Assembly (NCBI GenBank): GCA_035633215.1
Contig: DASQFI010000054.1
Location: 62,001 to 126,000, forward strand
Source: DASQFI01 sp035633215
GTDB lineage: Bacteria; Acidobacteriota; Vicinamibacteria; Vicinamibacterales; SCN-69-37
Length of the DNA: 64,000 nt
Direction of reading: 5' to 3'
The notes below the pieces were generated by a model, which made no database searches, was not told the origin of the DNA, and saw only the letters and a list, made by a program, of their open reading frames with translations. The position numbers and the translations under genes were made by a program. Positions 24,970 through 33,737 of the stretch are shown here, one piece after another (positions within the stretch are counted from its first letter, which is position 1; every line of letters starts with the position of its first letter).

Positions 24970-25953
24970 TCAAATAGCGCGCGCCGCCCGCACCGCCGCG
25001 CCCAGCAGCCCGGCCGCGGGATTGAGGATCACCTTGACCGGCAGCGTGCGGAGCAGATCGACCATGGGCTCCTTGTCCTGGAACGCGCTCATGAACGCGC
25101 CGCTTTCGAGCGCGGGCAGAATCTTCGGCGCGATGCCGCCGCCGAGGTATACACCAGCCGTCGCGACCGATCGCAGGGCGAGATTGCCCGCCTCCGACCC
25201 ATAGGCGTCGACGAACATGTCGAGCGCCTCGACGCAGCGGCGGCACCGCCGCTCCATGGCGCTCTCGCTGATGGCCGCCGGCAAGTCGGACGGATCGACG
25301 TCGGGACCCAGCGCCCGGCACGCGTTGCGCAGATCCTGCGTGCCGTGCGTGAAACGGAACAGGTTCACGATCCCCGGTCCCGAAATCACGCGCTCGTTGT
25401 CCACGCGGCCGTGAATGCGGGAGAGCTCCTCGACGAGCGCCAGCTCGCGCGGCGTCCGCGCGGCGAAATCGGCGTGTCCACCCTCGCTCGCCGACGGCAA
25501 AAAGTGTCCGTTGACGTTGTGGAGCAGCGCCTCGCCGAGCCCGGTGCCCGCGGCGATGAGCGCCGCGTTGCCGGCCGGCACCGCGACGCCTTCCTGAAGC
25601 ACGCACAGCTCATCCGGCTCGAGCACCGGCACCGCATAGGCCATCGCCTCGAGGTCATTGAGCAGCTGCACCGGCCGCTCGCCGACCCGCTCGGCAATCG
25701 GCGAGAGGTCGGCAAGCCAAGGCACGTTGGTCAGCCGCGCGACCAGGCCGGTCACCGGCCCGGCGACGCCAATGCACACCCCGGCGAGGTCGGGTGCGTT
25801 CGTCTCTTCGAGAAAGGTCTGGATGATGTTGTCGAGACTGTCGAAATCCAGGGTGGCGAACTCGCGGACGACGACCGGCCTGGGACGATCGCCGTCCTGG
25901 CGAAAAAGGCCCATGAGGGTCTTGGTGCCACCGACGTCGCCGGCGAGGAGCAC
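24970..25953 (-). CDS. glk: glucokinase
   Basis: A 327-residue cytosolic ATP-dependent kinase forming glucose 6-phosphate. The ATP-binding LAGDVGGTKTLMGLF opens the protein. LTNVPW (near 77), LLNDLEAMAYA (near 96), AAGTGLGEA (near 134) and PSASEGGHADFA (near 152) are the glucose- and phosphate-binding motifs of the bacterial Glk family (PF02685). It uses a GTG start. It lies 93 bases upstream of the TonB receptor on the same strand, so co-transcription is possible but not shown. Confidence 0.93.
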   Translation of the reverse strand: MLLAGDVGGTKTLMGLFRQDGDRPRPVVVREFATLDFDSLDNIIQTFLEETNAPDLAGVCIGVAGPVTGLVARLTNVPWLADLSPIAERVGERPVQLLNDLEAMAYAVPVLEPDELCVLQEGVAVPAGNAALIAAGTGLGEALLHNVNGHFLPSASEGGHADFAARTPRELALVEELSRIHGRVDNERVISGPGIVNLFRFTHGTQDLRNACRALGPDVDPSDLPAAISESAMERRCRRCVEALDMFVDAYGSEAGNLALRSVATAGVYLGGGIAPKILPALESGAFMSAFQDKEPMVDLLRTLPVKVILNPAAGLLGAAVRAARAI

Positions 25954-25973
25954 GCGTCGATTCTATCGTCCCT

Positions 25974-26012
25974 GCCTCTGAGCCTCTGAGCCTCTGAGCC
26001 TTTGAGCCTCGA
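25974..26012. repeat. short tandem repeat (GCCTCTGA)n
   Basis: Three exact 8-bp units GCCTCTGA are followed by the variants GCCTTTGA and GCCTCGA, between divergent genes. Slippage-prone tracts like this could alter promoter spacing for glk or the BRCT-MerR-TPR gene; that is speculation. Confidence 0.8.
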
Positions 26013-26067
26013 GACACACGCTCTTGACAACGCCGTACTCCCGCTTCATCTTGACGAACGACGGCAC

Positions 26068-27129
26068 GTGTCCACCCCTTCCACTGATCGACCGTTTGCC
26101 GGACAGCATGTCTCGCTGGTTGGCAGGTTGAGTCTTCTCTCGAAGCGCGATACCCGCGCCATCGTCGAGCGGTTGGGGGGCGTCTTTGCGTCCGATCTCA
26201 CTCCGAGAACGACGATTGTCGTGACCGGCGACGAAGCGCCGGAGGTGCCGTCGCACGTGCACCGGGTCCTGAACGAAGACGAGCTGTGCCACGAGGCGGG
26301 GCTGCCGGATCTCGAGACCCTGCGCACGCGGTACTACTCGGCGCGCGATCTGAGGGGAATGTATCCGGTCCTGCGCGACGATCACCTTCGCTATCTCGAG
26401 AAGTGGGGCCTGCTCCGGCCGACGGCGGGCCGCTACTCGTTCCAGGATCTTCACCTGGTGAAGTACGCGGCCGGGGAGCTGGACCGGGGTGCCTCGCTCA
26501 GCACGGTGCTGCGTCTGCTCGCGTCAGAGCAGCGCGGCCAGCTCGCGTTCGATTTCCAGCCGTCGCGGTCGGAGCGTCCGCCGGCGCGCGTCGTGTCGCT
26601 GCCCGCGGCGCCGCCCGCAGAAATGACGCTCTTTCCCGAATCGCGATCACAGCAGATCGCCGCGGCCAATCAAGCGCTGGCCGCCAAGTACTTTCTCGAG
26701 GGCGCCGAGCTCGACGATGGGGAAGAGCGCGACCTCGATGCGGCGGCCGGCGCCTACCGGCGCGCCGTGCTGTTCGATCCGCAGCTCGTGCCCGCCATCG
26801 TGAACCTCGCAAATATCCACTACGAGCGCGACGAGCTGGTGGAAGCCGAGGCGCTCTACGAGAAGGCCATTCGCGTGGACGTGGACTGCTTCGAGGCGTA
26901 CTTCAACCTCGGCAACATTCATCACGATCTGGCGCGCTACGCCGAGGCCGTCAGCGCCTACCGCGACGCGCTGACGATCAACCCGGCGTATCCGGAGGCG
27001 CATTTCTATCTGGCGGTGACGCTCGAGAAGCTGGGACGCTCGGTCGAGGCCAAGCGCCACTGGCGGGAATACCGCGAGCTTGCGCCGAATGGCGAGTTCG
27101 CGGACCTCGCGAAGGAATTTTCAGACTAG
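26068..27129 (+). CDS. BRCT-MerR-TPR protein
   Basis: A 353-residue cytosolic protein with an uncommon domain order. Residues about 9-75 look like a BRCT domain (GQHVSLVGRL, AIVERLGGVFASDL, HRVLNEDEL). About 85-150 look like a MerR-type winged helix (YSARDLRGMYPVLRDDHLRYLEKWGL and a following helix). About 225-345 are three or four TPRs. This suggests a DNA-binding regulator with a protein-binding tail. GTG 26068 is chosen because the earlier TTG 26002 lies in the tandem repeat; neither has a strong Shine-Dalgarno. It overlaps the 3' end of the convergent broken gene by nine bases. Confidence 0.72.
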   Translation: MSTPSTDRPFAGQHVSLVGRLSLLSKRDTRAIVERLGGVFASDLTPRTTIVVTGDEAPEVPSHVHRVLNEDELCHEAGLPDLETLRTRYYSARDLRGMYPVLRDDHLRYLEKWGLLRPTAGRYSFQDLHLVKYAAGELDRGASLSTVLRLLASEQRGQLAFDFQPSRSERPPARVVSLPAAPPAEMTLFPESRSQQIAAANQALAAKYFLEGAELDDGEERDLDAAAGAYRRAVLFDPQLVPAIVNLANIHYERDELVEAEALYEKAIRVDVDCFEAYFNLGNIHHDLARYAEAVSAYRDALTINPAYPEAHFYLAVTLEKLGRSVEAKRHWREYRELAPNGEFADLAKEFSD

Positions 27130-27522
27130 ATCGGTCCGCGCCGTGACCCTGGCGCGGACCCAGTCTTCGGCCTTCTGACGGTTTCGGAACACGGCGACAG
27201 GCCACCCTGTCGCGAACGCGAGCGCTTCCCACATGCGGGCCATGCCGAACGGGAGATCCTCGGATGCGACGATCGCGACGACGGCGTTCCGGTTGATCCG
27301 GGCCAGCTAGTGGTCCAGGAGGACCGTCTGTCGAATCTCCTCCGGGCTCGGAAAGGTCGTGACGTCGCTCAGCGTCACGATCGCCCAGCTGATGCGCCGC
27401 ACCTTGTCGGGATCCGCGAGGAGATCGCGCTTGACCGCGACGATCTCCTGGGCCGTGAGCACACCCGCGCCGACGTAGAAGACGCCGCGTCCGTCATCCA
27501 CGTACTCGGCCGTGAAGCTCAT
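27121..27522 (-). pseudogene. small STAS/SpoIIAA-like protein gene interrupted by an in-frame amber codon
   Basis: The frame starts at ATG 27522, reads 71 residues to VLLDH, meets TAG at 27307-27309, and then stays open for another 61 codons to TGA at 27121-27123. The downstream part (LARINRNAVVAIVASEDLPF, then GMARMWEALA and WVRARV) reads as a normal continuation of a SpoIIAA/STAS-like fold of about 133 residues. One base change explains the break. It may be a true pseudogene, a sequencing error or readthrough. The family assignment is tentative. Confidence 0.7.
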
Positions 27523-27540
27523 GGAGCTTCGGCGCGATCG

Positions 27541-28029
27541 TCACGCCTTGTCGAACACCAGCACGCTGTTGACCGCCTGACCTGCCGCGTTCGTGCCCTT
27601 CTGGGTGACGGTCAGCGTCTTGCCGTCGGCGGACACCGTGCGAACGTTCGTCAAGGTGACCTTGCCCTTCAGCTTGTAGGTGGTCTCGACCGAGTTCGCG
27701 TTGATGCGCTTCAGCGAGATCATGTCGCCTTCCGGGTTCCCGGTCATCGGGTAGTCCTTGCCGTCGTGGTTGGCGGTGTACTCCCAGTGAATCTTGTCGC
27801 CGGTTCCCGCGACGCCGTCTAAGACGGCCTTGACGCCGTCGGTACCCGAGGCGGTGAATACGACCGTCGAGCTCTTTCCGCCCGGGGCGGGGTCGAATTT
27901 CGACTTCGCGACGTTCATGGTCCACTTGCCGATGATGGGATCCTTCGACTGCGCCGACGTCGTGCCGGCAAACAGGAGCGCGGCGAGCGCGGCGGCAGTG
28001 GTGGCTGAGACTCTGTAAAGTCTTTTCAT
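27541..28029 (-). CDS. small secreted protein of unknown function
   Basis: A 162-residue protein with a clear signal peptide (MKRLYRVSATTAAALAALLFAGTTSA) and a mature part rich in beta strands: GKWTMNVAKSKFDP near residue 35, and alternating Thr/Val/Lys strands to the C-terminus. The pattern is common in acidobacterial secreted proteins and may be a lipocalin-like barrel, but I do not recognise a named family. GAGGAG lies upstream of ATG 28029. The broken STAS-like gene begins 18 bases downstream on the same strand. Confidence 0.75.
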   Translation of the reverse strand: MKRLYRVSATTAAALAALLFAGTTSAQSKDPIIGKWTMNVAKSKFDPAPGGKSSTVVFTASGTDGVKAVLDGVAGTGDKIHWEYTANHDGKDYPMTGNPEGDMISLKRINANSVETTYKLKGKVTLTNVRTVSADGKTLTVTQKGTNAAGQAVNSVLVFDKA

Positions 28030-28112
28030 GGCTACTCCTCGGATTGGGGTCGGAAAGCCATCCTATGTCTGCCAGGAGTTCCTGTCAAAAACGATGAGTC
28101 CGGCGATCGAAT

Positions 28113-29789
28113 TCAGCGCCGTTCGAAACCCTGGACCTGCCAGATGTCGGATTGCATGGCGTAGGCGGAGTAGAAGACCGTGCGGCCGTCGGGCGAGATC
28201 GCCGGCACCAGACTGATTCGCTGACCCGTCAGCGCCCGCTGGACGACGGGCGCGCCACCCGATCGGCTGATGGTCACGACATCGGTGGTCGGCGCATGGA
28301 CGTAGACATAGATCGTCTTTCCATCCGACGACCAGCCCAGCGGCCACGCAAACGCGCGCAGGAGGAGCGACGGCGCGCTCCCGTCCGACGGGATCAGCCA
28401 CACGCCGCTGCCATCCTTCCGATTCCAGAAGGCCGCGAGCGCCGAGCCGTCCGGTGACGATCGCGGCCCGAAGAGCCATCCCACCTGGTCGTCTTTGATG
28501 AGCGGCCGCTCGACCGACTTGTTGGGATCGAACACGGAGTAGTTCCGATTTCCGGTGCGCTGATACAGAATCTCTCGCCGCGGCGCCCACATCACTGGGA
28601 CCTCGCTGGTCGTCGTCGTGCACCGCGTCCCGCCGAATTCCTTCGCTTGTCCTGTGCCAATGTCGACGGTCCAGATCGAATTGACGCTCGACGAGGTGGC
28701 GCAGACGCCGAGGCTCTTGCCGTCGGGCGACCAGGCCGGCGCGCCGATTGCCGACATCTGGAGGGTCAGTGGCTGCGGTGGTCCGCCCGTCGCCGGCATG
28801 ACGTAGACGTTCGACGCGGCCCCCTCTCCGCGGATGAACGCGATCCGCGTCCCGTCCGGTGAGACGGCCGGAAACTGATCGCGTGAAGTGCCGGTGGTGA
28901 GCTGCCGGAGGGGCGAGCGGCGGCCGGCCGCATCGACGGAGGCGGCCCACAGGTTCGAGTAGTGCGCTTCGCGGGTGTACAGGAGCCGAGTGCCATCGCG
29001 GGCGATCGAAAAATTCGGCCCAGCCTGCACGCCGGTCATGAGCGCCATCGCTTCGCCGGCGGCTGGACCTGTGCCGCTCGCGAGCGGAAGGCGCCACAGG
29101 TCGAACGTCTCGCCCACCGCGCGCATGAACAGCAACGCGTTGCCAGCCGACGACCACTTGACCGATCCGATCACGCCAGCGTCTTCAAAGACCTTTTCCT
29201 GCGTCTGACCGTCAGGCGACACGAGCCAGATGGAATGACGATTGTCACGAGCGGTGGACACGACGGCCAGGCGCCCGCCGGTCGGCGACCAGTCCAGGCC
29301 TCGTGCCGCGGCCGCGTCCCATCGCAGCGGGACGCGCCTCAATGCGTTCCCTGATGGATGAATCACGATGACCTCGCGGGCCCCGAACGAGGCCGTGGCG
29401 ATCTCGGCACCACCGGGCGCCCAGGCGATCATCGACCCGCCCACGAATCGCCGGACCGTGCCGCCGAGGCGCGGGACGTGCAGGAGCTGCCGGCCGTCCG
29501 AGGCAAGAAGGGAAGTGCTGTCAGGCGACCAGGACAGAGACGCGCAGACCCGGCATTCGGCGACTTCGAGCGGCCGGCCACCGCCCGCCAGGTCCTGCAC
29601 GATGATCTTCTGAGGCGTGAGCGGCTCGAGCGTGCGCGAGGCGCGCCCCCACGGTTCGCCGCGGACGTACGCGACGAAATTGCCGTCCGGCGAAATCGTG
29701 GGGAATGATACGTCGCCGACAAAGCTCAGCTGCTTGTGCGAGGTGACGGGTGGGCCGGCGTCGGCCGCCGGTCTCGTTCTCCAATACAC
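28113..29789 (-). CDS. WD40/TolB-like propeller, C-terminal part of a frameshifted receptor kinase
   Basis: 558 residues of TolB/PD40 propeller repeats (for example FPAVSPDGTRIAFIRG and APAWSPDGKSLGV), predicted to lie outside the cytosol. Upstream of the first usable start (GTG 29789) the same frame stays open through a transmembrane segment (IGLIVGAVVAITGLAILG) and a Pro/Ala linker but has no start codon. The kinase at 29834-30802 ends in the other frame at the same place. The two are therefore best read as one Ser/Thr kinase-TM-propeller gene split by one missing base in a run of five G (29880-29884). Confidence 0.82.
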   Translation of the reverse strand: MYWRTRPAADAGPPVTSHKQLSFVGDVSFPTISPDGNFVAYVRGEPWGRASRTLEPLTPQKIIVQDLAGGGRPLEVAECRVCASLSWSPDSTSLLASDGRQLLHVPRLGGTVRRFVGGSMIAWAPGGAEIATASFGAREVIVIHPSGNALRRVPLRWDAAAARGLDWSPTGGRLAVVSTARDNRHSIWLVSPDGQTQEKVFEDAGVIGSVKWSSAGNALLFMRAVGETFDLWRLPLASGTGPAAGEAMALMTGVQAGPNFSIARDGTRLLYTREAHYSNLWAASVDAAGRRSPLRQLTTGTSRDQFPAVSPDGTRIAFIRGEGAASNVYVMPATGGPPQPLTLQMSAIGAPAWSPDGKSLGVCATSSSVNSIWTVDIGTGQAKEFGGTRCTTTTSEVPVMWAPRREILYQRTGNRNYSVFDPNKSVERPLIKDDQVGWLFGPRSSPDGSALAAFWNRKDGSGVWLIPSDGSAPSLLLRAFAWPLGWSSDGKTIYVYVHAPTTDVVTISRSGGAPVVQRALTGQRISLVPAISPDGRTVFYSAYAMQSDIWQVQGFERR

Positions 29790-29833
29790 GCCGAGGATCG
29801 CCAGTCCGGTGATGGCGACGACAGCGCCGACGA

Positions 29834-30802
29834 TCAGTCCGATTCGGTTTCGCGACGCGGGCGCTGCAGTGGCTGAAACGGGGGCCGGCGCTCGCTCGAC
29901 GTTCGAAGCGTGTCCTGCACCTCGCGCAGGTCGGTGAGAAGATCGCGCGTATCGTGATAGCGATCGTCAGGAGCTTTCCGGAGGCACCGCTGAACGATCC
30001 GTTCGAGTGCGGCCGGCAGCTCCGGACGGAGATCGCCGAGGGACGGCGGCTCCGCTTCGAGAATCCTCGCGAGGACTTCGACGCTCGTGTCGCCTCGAAA
30101 CGGCCGGCGGCCGCCCGCCATTTCGTAGAGCATGATGCCGAACGAAAAGACATCCGAGCGGGAATCGAGCATGCGGCCGGTCGCCTGTTCGGGCGACATG
30201 TACGGCACCGTGCCTTTGACGCCGCCGCCGGCCGCGTCACCCGTCGCCGTATCGAGACGAACCGTCGCGGCTTCGGGGCCCGCCGCTTGCGGCACCGCTC
30301 GCGCCAGCCCGAAGTCGAGAATCTTCACCCGGCCGCTCCGCGTGAGAAAGACGTTCTGCGGCTTGAGGTCGCGGTGGATGATCTGCTGCTGGTGCGCCTC
30401 GGCGAGGCCGTCGGCGATCTGCACACCGACGTCCACGAGCTCACGAAGAGGCAGGCGGCCGGTGCGCGCCAGTCGGGCGTGCAGCGTCTCGCCCTCGACG
30501 AGCTCGAGCACGATGACGGGGCCGTCGCCAATTCTGGCGGCGTCCTCGCGGCCCGCCTCGTCGCGGTCCAGCTCGAACACTTCGTAGATCGTGCAGATGT
30601 TGGGATGGTTCAGCGACGCGGCGACCTGCGCCTCGCGGATCAGCCTCGCGCGCGCGCTCGCGCTGTCGGCCAGCCGCTCGTGGACGACCTTCAGCGCCAC
30701 GGGCCGGCCCAGCCGCGTGTCCGTCGCGCGATAGACGACGCCCATGCCGCCTTCGCCGAGCTTGTCGCCGACGTCGTACCGATCGTGGACGAGGTGCGCC
30801 AT
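29834..30802 (-). CDS. Ser/Thr protein kinase domain, N-terminal part of a frameshifted gene
   Basis: A 322-residue Hanks-type kinase: glycine loop LGEGGMGVVYRA, Lys38 in VALKVV, catalytic HRDLKPQN (143-150), DFGLA (163-167) and GTVPYMSPEQATG. The catalytic domain is complete. The last ~15 residues (FQPLQRPRRETESD) are in the wrong frame relative to the linker and membrane segment of the downstream propeller gene. Adding one C to the homopolymer on the coding strand would join them into a protein of about 900 residues, the usual acidobacterial architecture. It may sense envelope signals through the propeller. Confidence 0.9.
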   Translation of the reverse strand: MAHLVHDRYDVGDKLGEGGMGVVYRATDTRLGRPVALKVVHERLADSASARARLIREAQVAASLNHPNICTIYEVFELDRDEAGREDAARIGDGPVIVLELVEGETLHARLARTGRLPLRELVDVGVQIADGLAEAHQQQIIHRDLKPQNVFLTRSGRVKILDFGLARAVPQAAGPEAATVRLDTATGDAAGGGVKGTVPYMSPEQATGRMLDSRSDVFSFGIMLYEMAGGRRPFRGDTSVEVLARILEAEPPSLGDLRPELPAALERIVQRCLRKAPDDRYHDTRDLLTDLREVQDTLRTSSERRPPFQPLQRPRRETESD

Positions 30803-30975
30803 GACGTGGCCCGAATGGGCCTGTTTGCGATGTTAGCCCCGAAAGGCGTTCGGACGAACCTGCCTCCAGCCACCGATATCGTGCTGTTAAGATTCGATGT
30901 CTGGTCACGAAGTCGCTGCCCGTTCGAACCGCCTGGCTGTGTGCCGGTCTCTTTCTGGTCACGCTTGCGACGCTG

Positions 30976-33300
30976 ATGCTCGAGGTGCTCGACACGCGTC
31001 TGCTGTCGGTCGTCACCTGGTATCACCTGTCGTTTCTGGCGGTCTCGGTGGCGATGCTGGGGATGGCTGGCGGGGCGGTGCTCGTCTTCGTGGGCGGCGA
31101 CTTCTTCGCGCCCGAGCGCGTGCCGCGGCTCCTGCCGGGCGCGTGTCTCGCGCTGGCGATCGCGATTCCGATCTCGCACGTCGCCAACCTGGCGATGCCG
31201 ATGCCCGGAGTGCGCGGGTTCTCGCCGGCGGAGATCGCGGCGTTGGGGGTGGCGACGCTCGTGCTCGCGATCCCCTTTGTGATCTCGGGTGTCGTCGTCA
31301 CGCTCGCGCTGACGCGCACGGGCTTGCCGGTCGGCCTGCTCTACGGCGCGGACCTGGTCGGCGCCGCCGCGGGATGTCTCGTGATCGTCTGGCTGCTCGA
31401 TCGGAGCGACATCACGTCGACGGCGTTCGCGACCGGCGCGTGTTGCGCGCTGGCCAGCTGGTGTTTCGCCCGGTTCGCGGCGCGGCGCGGGATCGCGCCG
31501 GCGATTCTCAGTCTGGTGCTGGTCGCCTCCGGCTTCGCGAACGCGCGCGCGGCCCACCCGCTCGGCGTCCTCTATCCCAAGGATCAGTGGCTCTGGCTGC
31601 GCGACGACATCGTCGAGTACTCGAAATGGAACGCGCACTCGTACGTGACGGTCTGGAAAGCGATGCTGAAGACGCCGCAGTACTGGGGTGCGGCGCGCAA
31701 CGCCCCCGAGACGCCGGTGATGATCGCCCACGCGAACATCGATGGCCAGGCCGGCACGGCGATTACGCAGTGGGATGGCGACCCTGAGACGCTCGACTGG
31801 GTGCAGTACGACGTCACGGCGCTGCCGTACCACCTGCGGCGTGGCAGGGCGGGCATCATCGGCGTGGGCGGCGGCCGCGACGTGCTCACCGCGATCCGCT
31901 TCGGCAGCGCGTCCGTGACGGGCATCGAGATCAACGAGGCGTTGCTGGGGGCGCTCCAGGGGCCGTACCGCGATTTCGCGCGGGTCGCCGGGTACCCGGG
32001 CGTCCGGCTGGTTCACGACGAAGCGCGCGCGTATCTCACGAGGGCCGGCGAGCGGTTCGACGTGCTGCAGATGTCGCTCATCGACACGTGGGCCGCGACG
32101 GGCGCCGGCGCGTTCACGCTGAGCGAGAACGGCCTCTACACCCGCCAGGGCTGGCAGGTGTTTCTGCGGTCGCTGGCGCCAACCGGCGTGTTCAGCGTCT
32201 CCCGCTGGTTCGATCCGGGCAACGTGTCCGAGACGACGAGGCTGCTCTCGCTCGGCGTGGCAGCGCTTGTCGACTTCGGGGCGGCGTCGCCGCGCGGGCA
32301 TCTGCTGCTCGTCACGCGCGACAAGGTCGCCACGCTGCTCGTCTCGCCGTCCCCGTTCACCGACGCGGATCGGGCGATCGTCGAGCGCCTGGCGGGGGAG
32401 TCGGGTTTCGATCTCCGCGTCACGCCCTGGCAGACGCCGTCGGACGATCGCTTTGCCCGGATCGCGGAGGCGACTTCACTGAAGGCGCTCGAGGCGGCGA
32501 CGCGCGATCCGGTCTTCGATTTCAGTCCGCCGACGGATCGGCGGCCGTTCTTCTTCAACCTGCTCAAACCGGGCGCGGCGGCGCGGTTTCGAGAGGTGGA
32601 CCTCCGCAGCCCGGGCGTGATGCGCGGCAACCTCATCGCGACGCGGACCCTGATCGCGCTCACGGGCATCGCGGCGGTCCTGGTCGCCGCGATCATCGGA
32701 TGGCCACTGGTGCGCCTGGGACGTCCCGCCATTCCCGCACCGGTGTTCCGCGCGGCGCTTCTGTACTTCGCGCTCATCGGACTCGGGTTCATGTTCGTGC
32801 AGATTCCGTTCCTGCAGCGCTTCTCGGTCTATCTCGGCCACCCGACGTACGCGTTTTCGATCGTGCTCTTCTGCATGATCCTGAGCGCGGGAATCGGGAG
32901 CCTCGCGTCCGACCGGCTGGACCTCGGCCGCCGTGTTTTTCTCGTCCGCGCCATCCCGATCGCCGTCGGGATCATCGCGCTCGTCGAGGCCGCGCTCCTG
33001 CAGACCGTGATCGGTGCGACCGCCGGCTGGCCGTTCCTCGCGCGCGCGTCGGTGGTCGCGGCCTTCATCGCGCCGCTCGCGTTCCTGATGGGGACGTGCT
33101 TTCCCCTGGGCATTCGCCTGCTCGGCCGGCACTCCGATCGTGTCACCGCCTGGATGTGGGGCGTGAACGGCGCCTGCGGCGTGATGGGATCGATCCTGGC
33201 CGTCATGACGTCGATGTGGATCGCCATCGATGCCGGCGTCGTGATCGCCGGAGTGCTCTACCTGGGCCTGCTGTTCCCCATGCGCCGCCTTACGACGTAG
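30976..33300 (+). CDS. spermidine-synthase-like integral membrane protein
   Basis: 774 residues: an N-terminal group of about six helices, a central Rossmann methyltransferase-like domain of the spermine/spermidine synthase family (IIGVGGGRDVLTAIRFG, VTGIEIN, VHDEARAYL, about residues 290-365), and a C-terminal helix group. Soluble family members transfer aminopropyl groups; the role of this membrane-fused form is unknown. In-frame codons upstream of ATG 30976 encode a further helix (LPVRTAWLCAGLFLVTLAT), so the true start is probably near 30901, where only CTG is available, or a one-base error hides ATG 30897. Confidence 0.8.
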   Translation: MLEVLDTRLLSVVTWYHLSFLAVSVAMLGMAGGAVLVFVGGDFFAPERVPRLLPGACLALAIAIPISHVANLAMPMPGVRGFSPAEIAALGVATLVLAIPFVISGVVVTLALTRTGLPVGLLYGADLVGAAAGCLVIVWLLDRSDITSTAFATGACCALASWCFARFAARRGIAPAILSLVLVASGFANARAAHPLGVLYPKDQWLWLRDDIVEYSKWNAHSYVTVWKAMLKTPQYWGAARNAPETPVMIAHANIDGQAGTAITQWDGDPETLDWVQYDVTALPYHLRRGRAGIIGVGGGRDVLTAIRFGSASVTGIEINEALLGALQGPYRDFARVAGYPGVRLVHDEARAYLTRAGERFDVLQMSLIDTWAATGAGAFTLSENGLYTRQGWQVFLRSLAPTGVFSVSRWFDPGNVSETTRLLSLGVAALVDFGAASPRGHLLLVTRDKVATLLVSPSPFTDADRAIVERLAGESGFDLRVTPWQTPSDDRFARIAEATSLKALEAATRDPVFDFSPPTDRRPFFFNLLKPGAAARFREVDLRSPGVMRGNLIATRTLIALTGIAAVLVAAIIGWPLVRLGRPAIPAPVFRAALLYFALIGLGFMFVQIPFLQRFSVYLGHPTYAFSIVLFCMILSAGIGSLASDRLDLGRRVFLVRAIPIAVGIIALVEAALLQTVIGATAGWPFLARASVVAAFIAPLAFLMGTCFPLGIRLLGRHSDRVTAWMWGVNGACGVMGSILAVMTSMWIAIDAGVVIAGVLYLGLLFPMRRLTT

Positions 33301-33310
33301 GGCACCGAAC

Positions 33311-33349
33311 GTAGGGCGGATTGAACTCCCAATCCGCCAACGCGTCTAC
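33311..33349. repeat. GTAG-bounded GCGGATT palindrome between convergent genes
   Basis: GGCGGATT (33315-33322) pairs with AATCCGCC (33331-33338), and GTAG (33311-33314) pairs with CTAC (33346-33349). The stop codon of the minus-strand gene at 33346 is the element's terminal CTA. The element fills the 45-base gap between two convergent stops. Confidence 0.78.
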
Positions 33350-33732
33350 AGGCTCGTCCAGAGATGAAACCCGAGCAGCGCCGCAATTCCGAGCGACACC
33401 ACTCCCGCCACGCTGTACAGGTGGGCGCGTTCGGGTTTGACGTAGGCGATCCGTTTCAGGCCGTAGACTGGAAAACAGAAGTAGATGAGCGCTTTGAGCA
33501 GCTGCGCCCACCCGATGACCGTGAGCATCGCCGGAATCCCGGACCACACGTTGTGAAACGCGACGATGATCGAGCCGAACCACAGGCTCATGAACCCGAC
33601 GACAAAGACGCCGGTCGTGCCCTGGTTGTGGAGCCGGATGAAGAAGTCAGTCCACGCGCGCGGCTGAAACAGGTGAGACAGGCCGACAATCGTGAAGTGG
33701 ATGAGCGCGAGAACCTGGATGCAAGTTTCCAT
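33346..33732 (-). CDS. small four-helix membrane protein of unknown function
   Basis: A 128-residue protein with about four predicted transmembrane helices (VLALIHFTIVGLSHLF, TGVFVVGFMSLWFGSIIVAF, AMLTVIGWAQLLKALIYFCF, LYSVAGVVSLGIAALLGFHL). I do not recognise a named family; the size and helix count recall DoxX-like or other small inner membrane proteins. A very strong hairpin (33738-33784) sits six bases upstream of its ATG, and its 3' arm contains the only Shine-Dalgarno-like sequence (GAGG). Translation may therefore be limited by folding. Confidence 0.7.
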   Translation of the reverse strand: METCIQVLALIHFTIVGLSHLFQPRAWTDFFIRLHNQGTTGVFVVGFMSLWFGSIIVAFHNVWSGIPAMLTVIGWAQLLKALIYFCFPVYGLKRIAYVKPERAHLYSVAGVVSLGIAALLGFHLWTSL

Positions 33733-33737
33733 GAAAT

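Noticed and set aside
25974..26067. Translation of the BRCT-MerR-TPR gene from TTG 26002, and a TTGACA promoter at 26024
   Set aside because: The TTG lies in a slippage-prone tandem repeat without a Shine-Dalgarno, and the TTGACA has only a poor -10 match at correct spacing.
27307..27522. Complete 71-residue gene
   Set aside because: The frame continues with matching protein sequence after the TAG to 27121, so the short version is better read as the first half of an interrupted gene.
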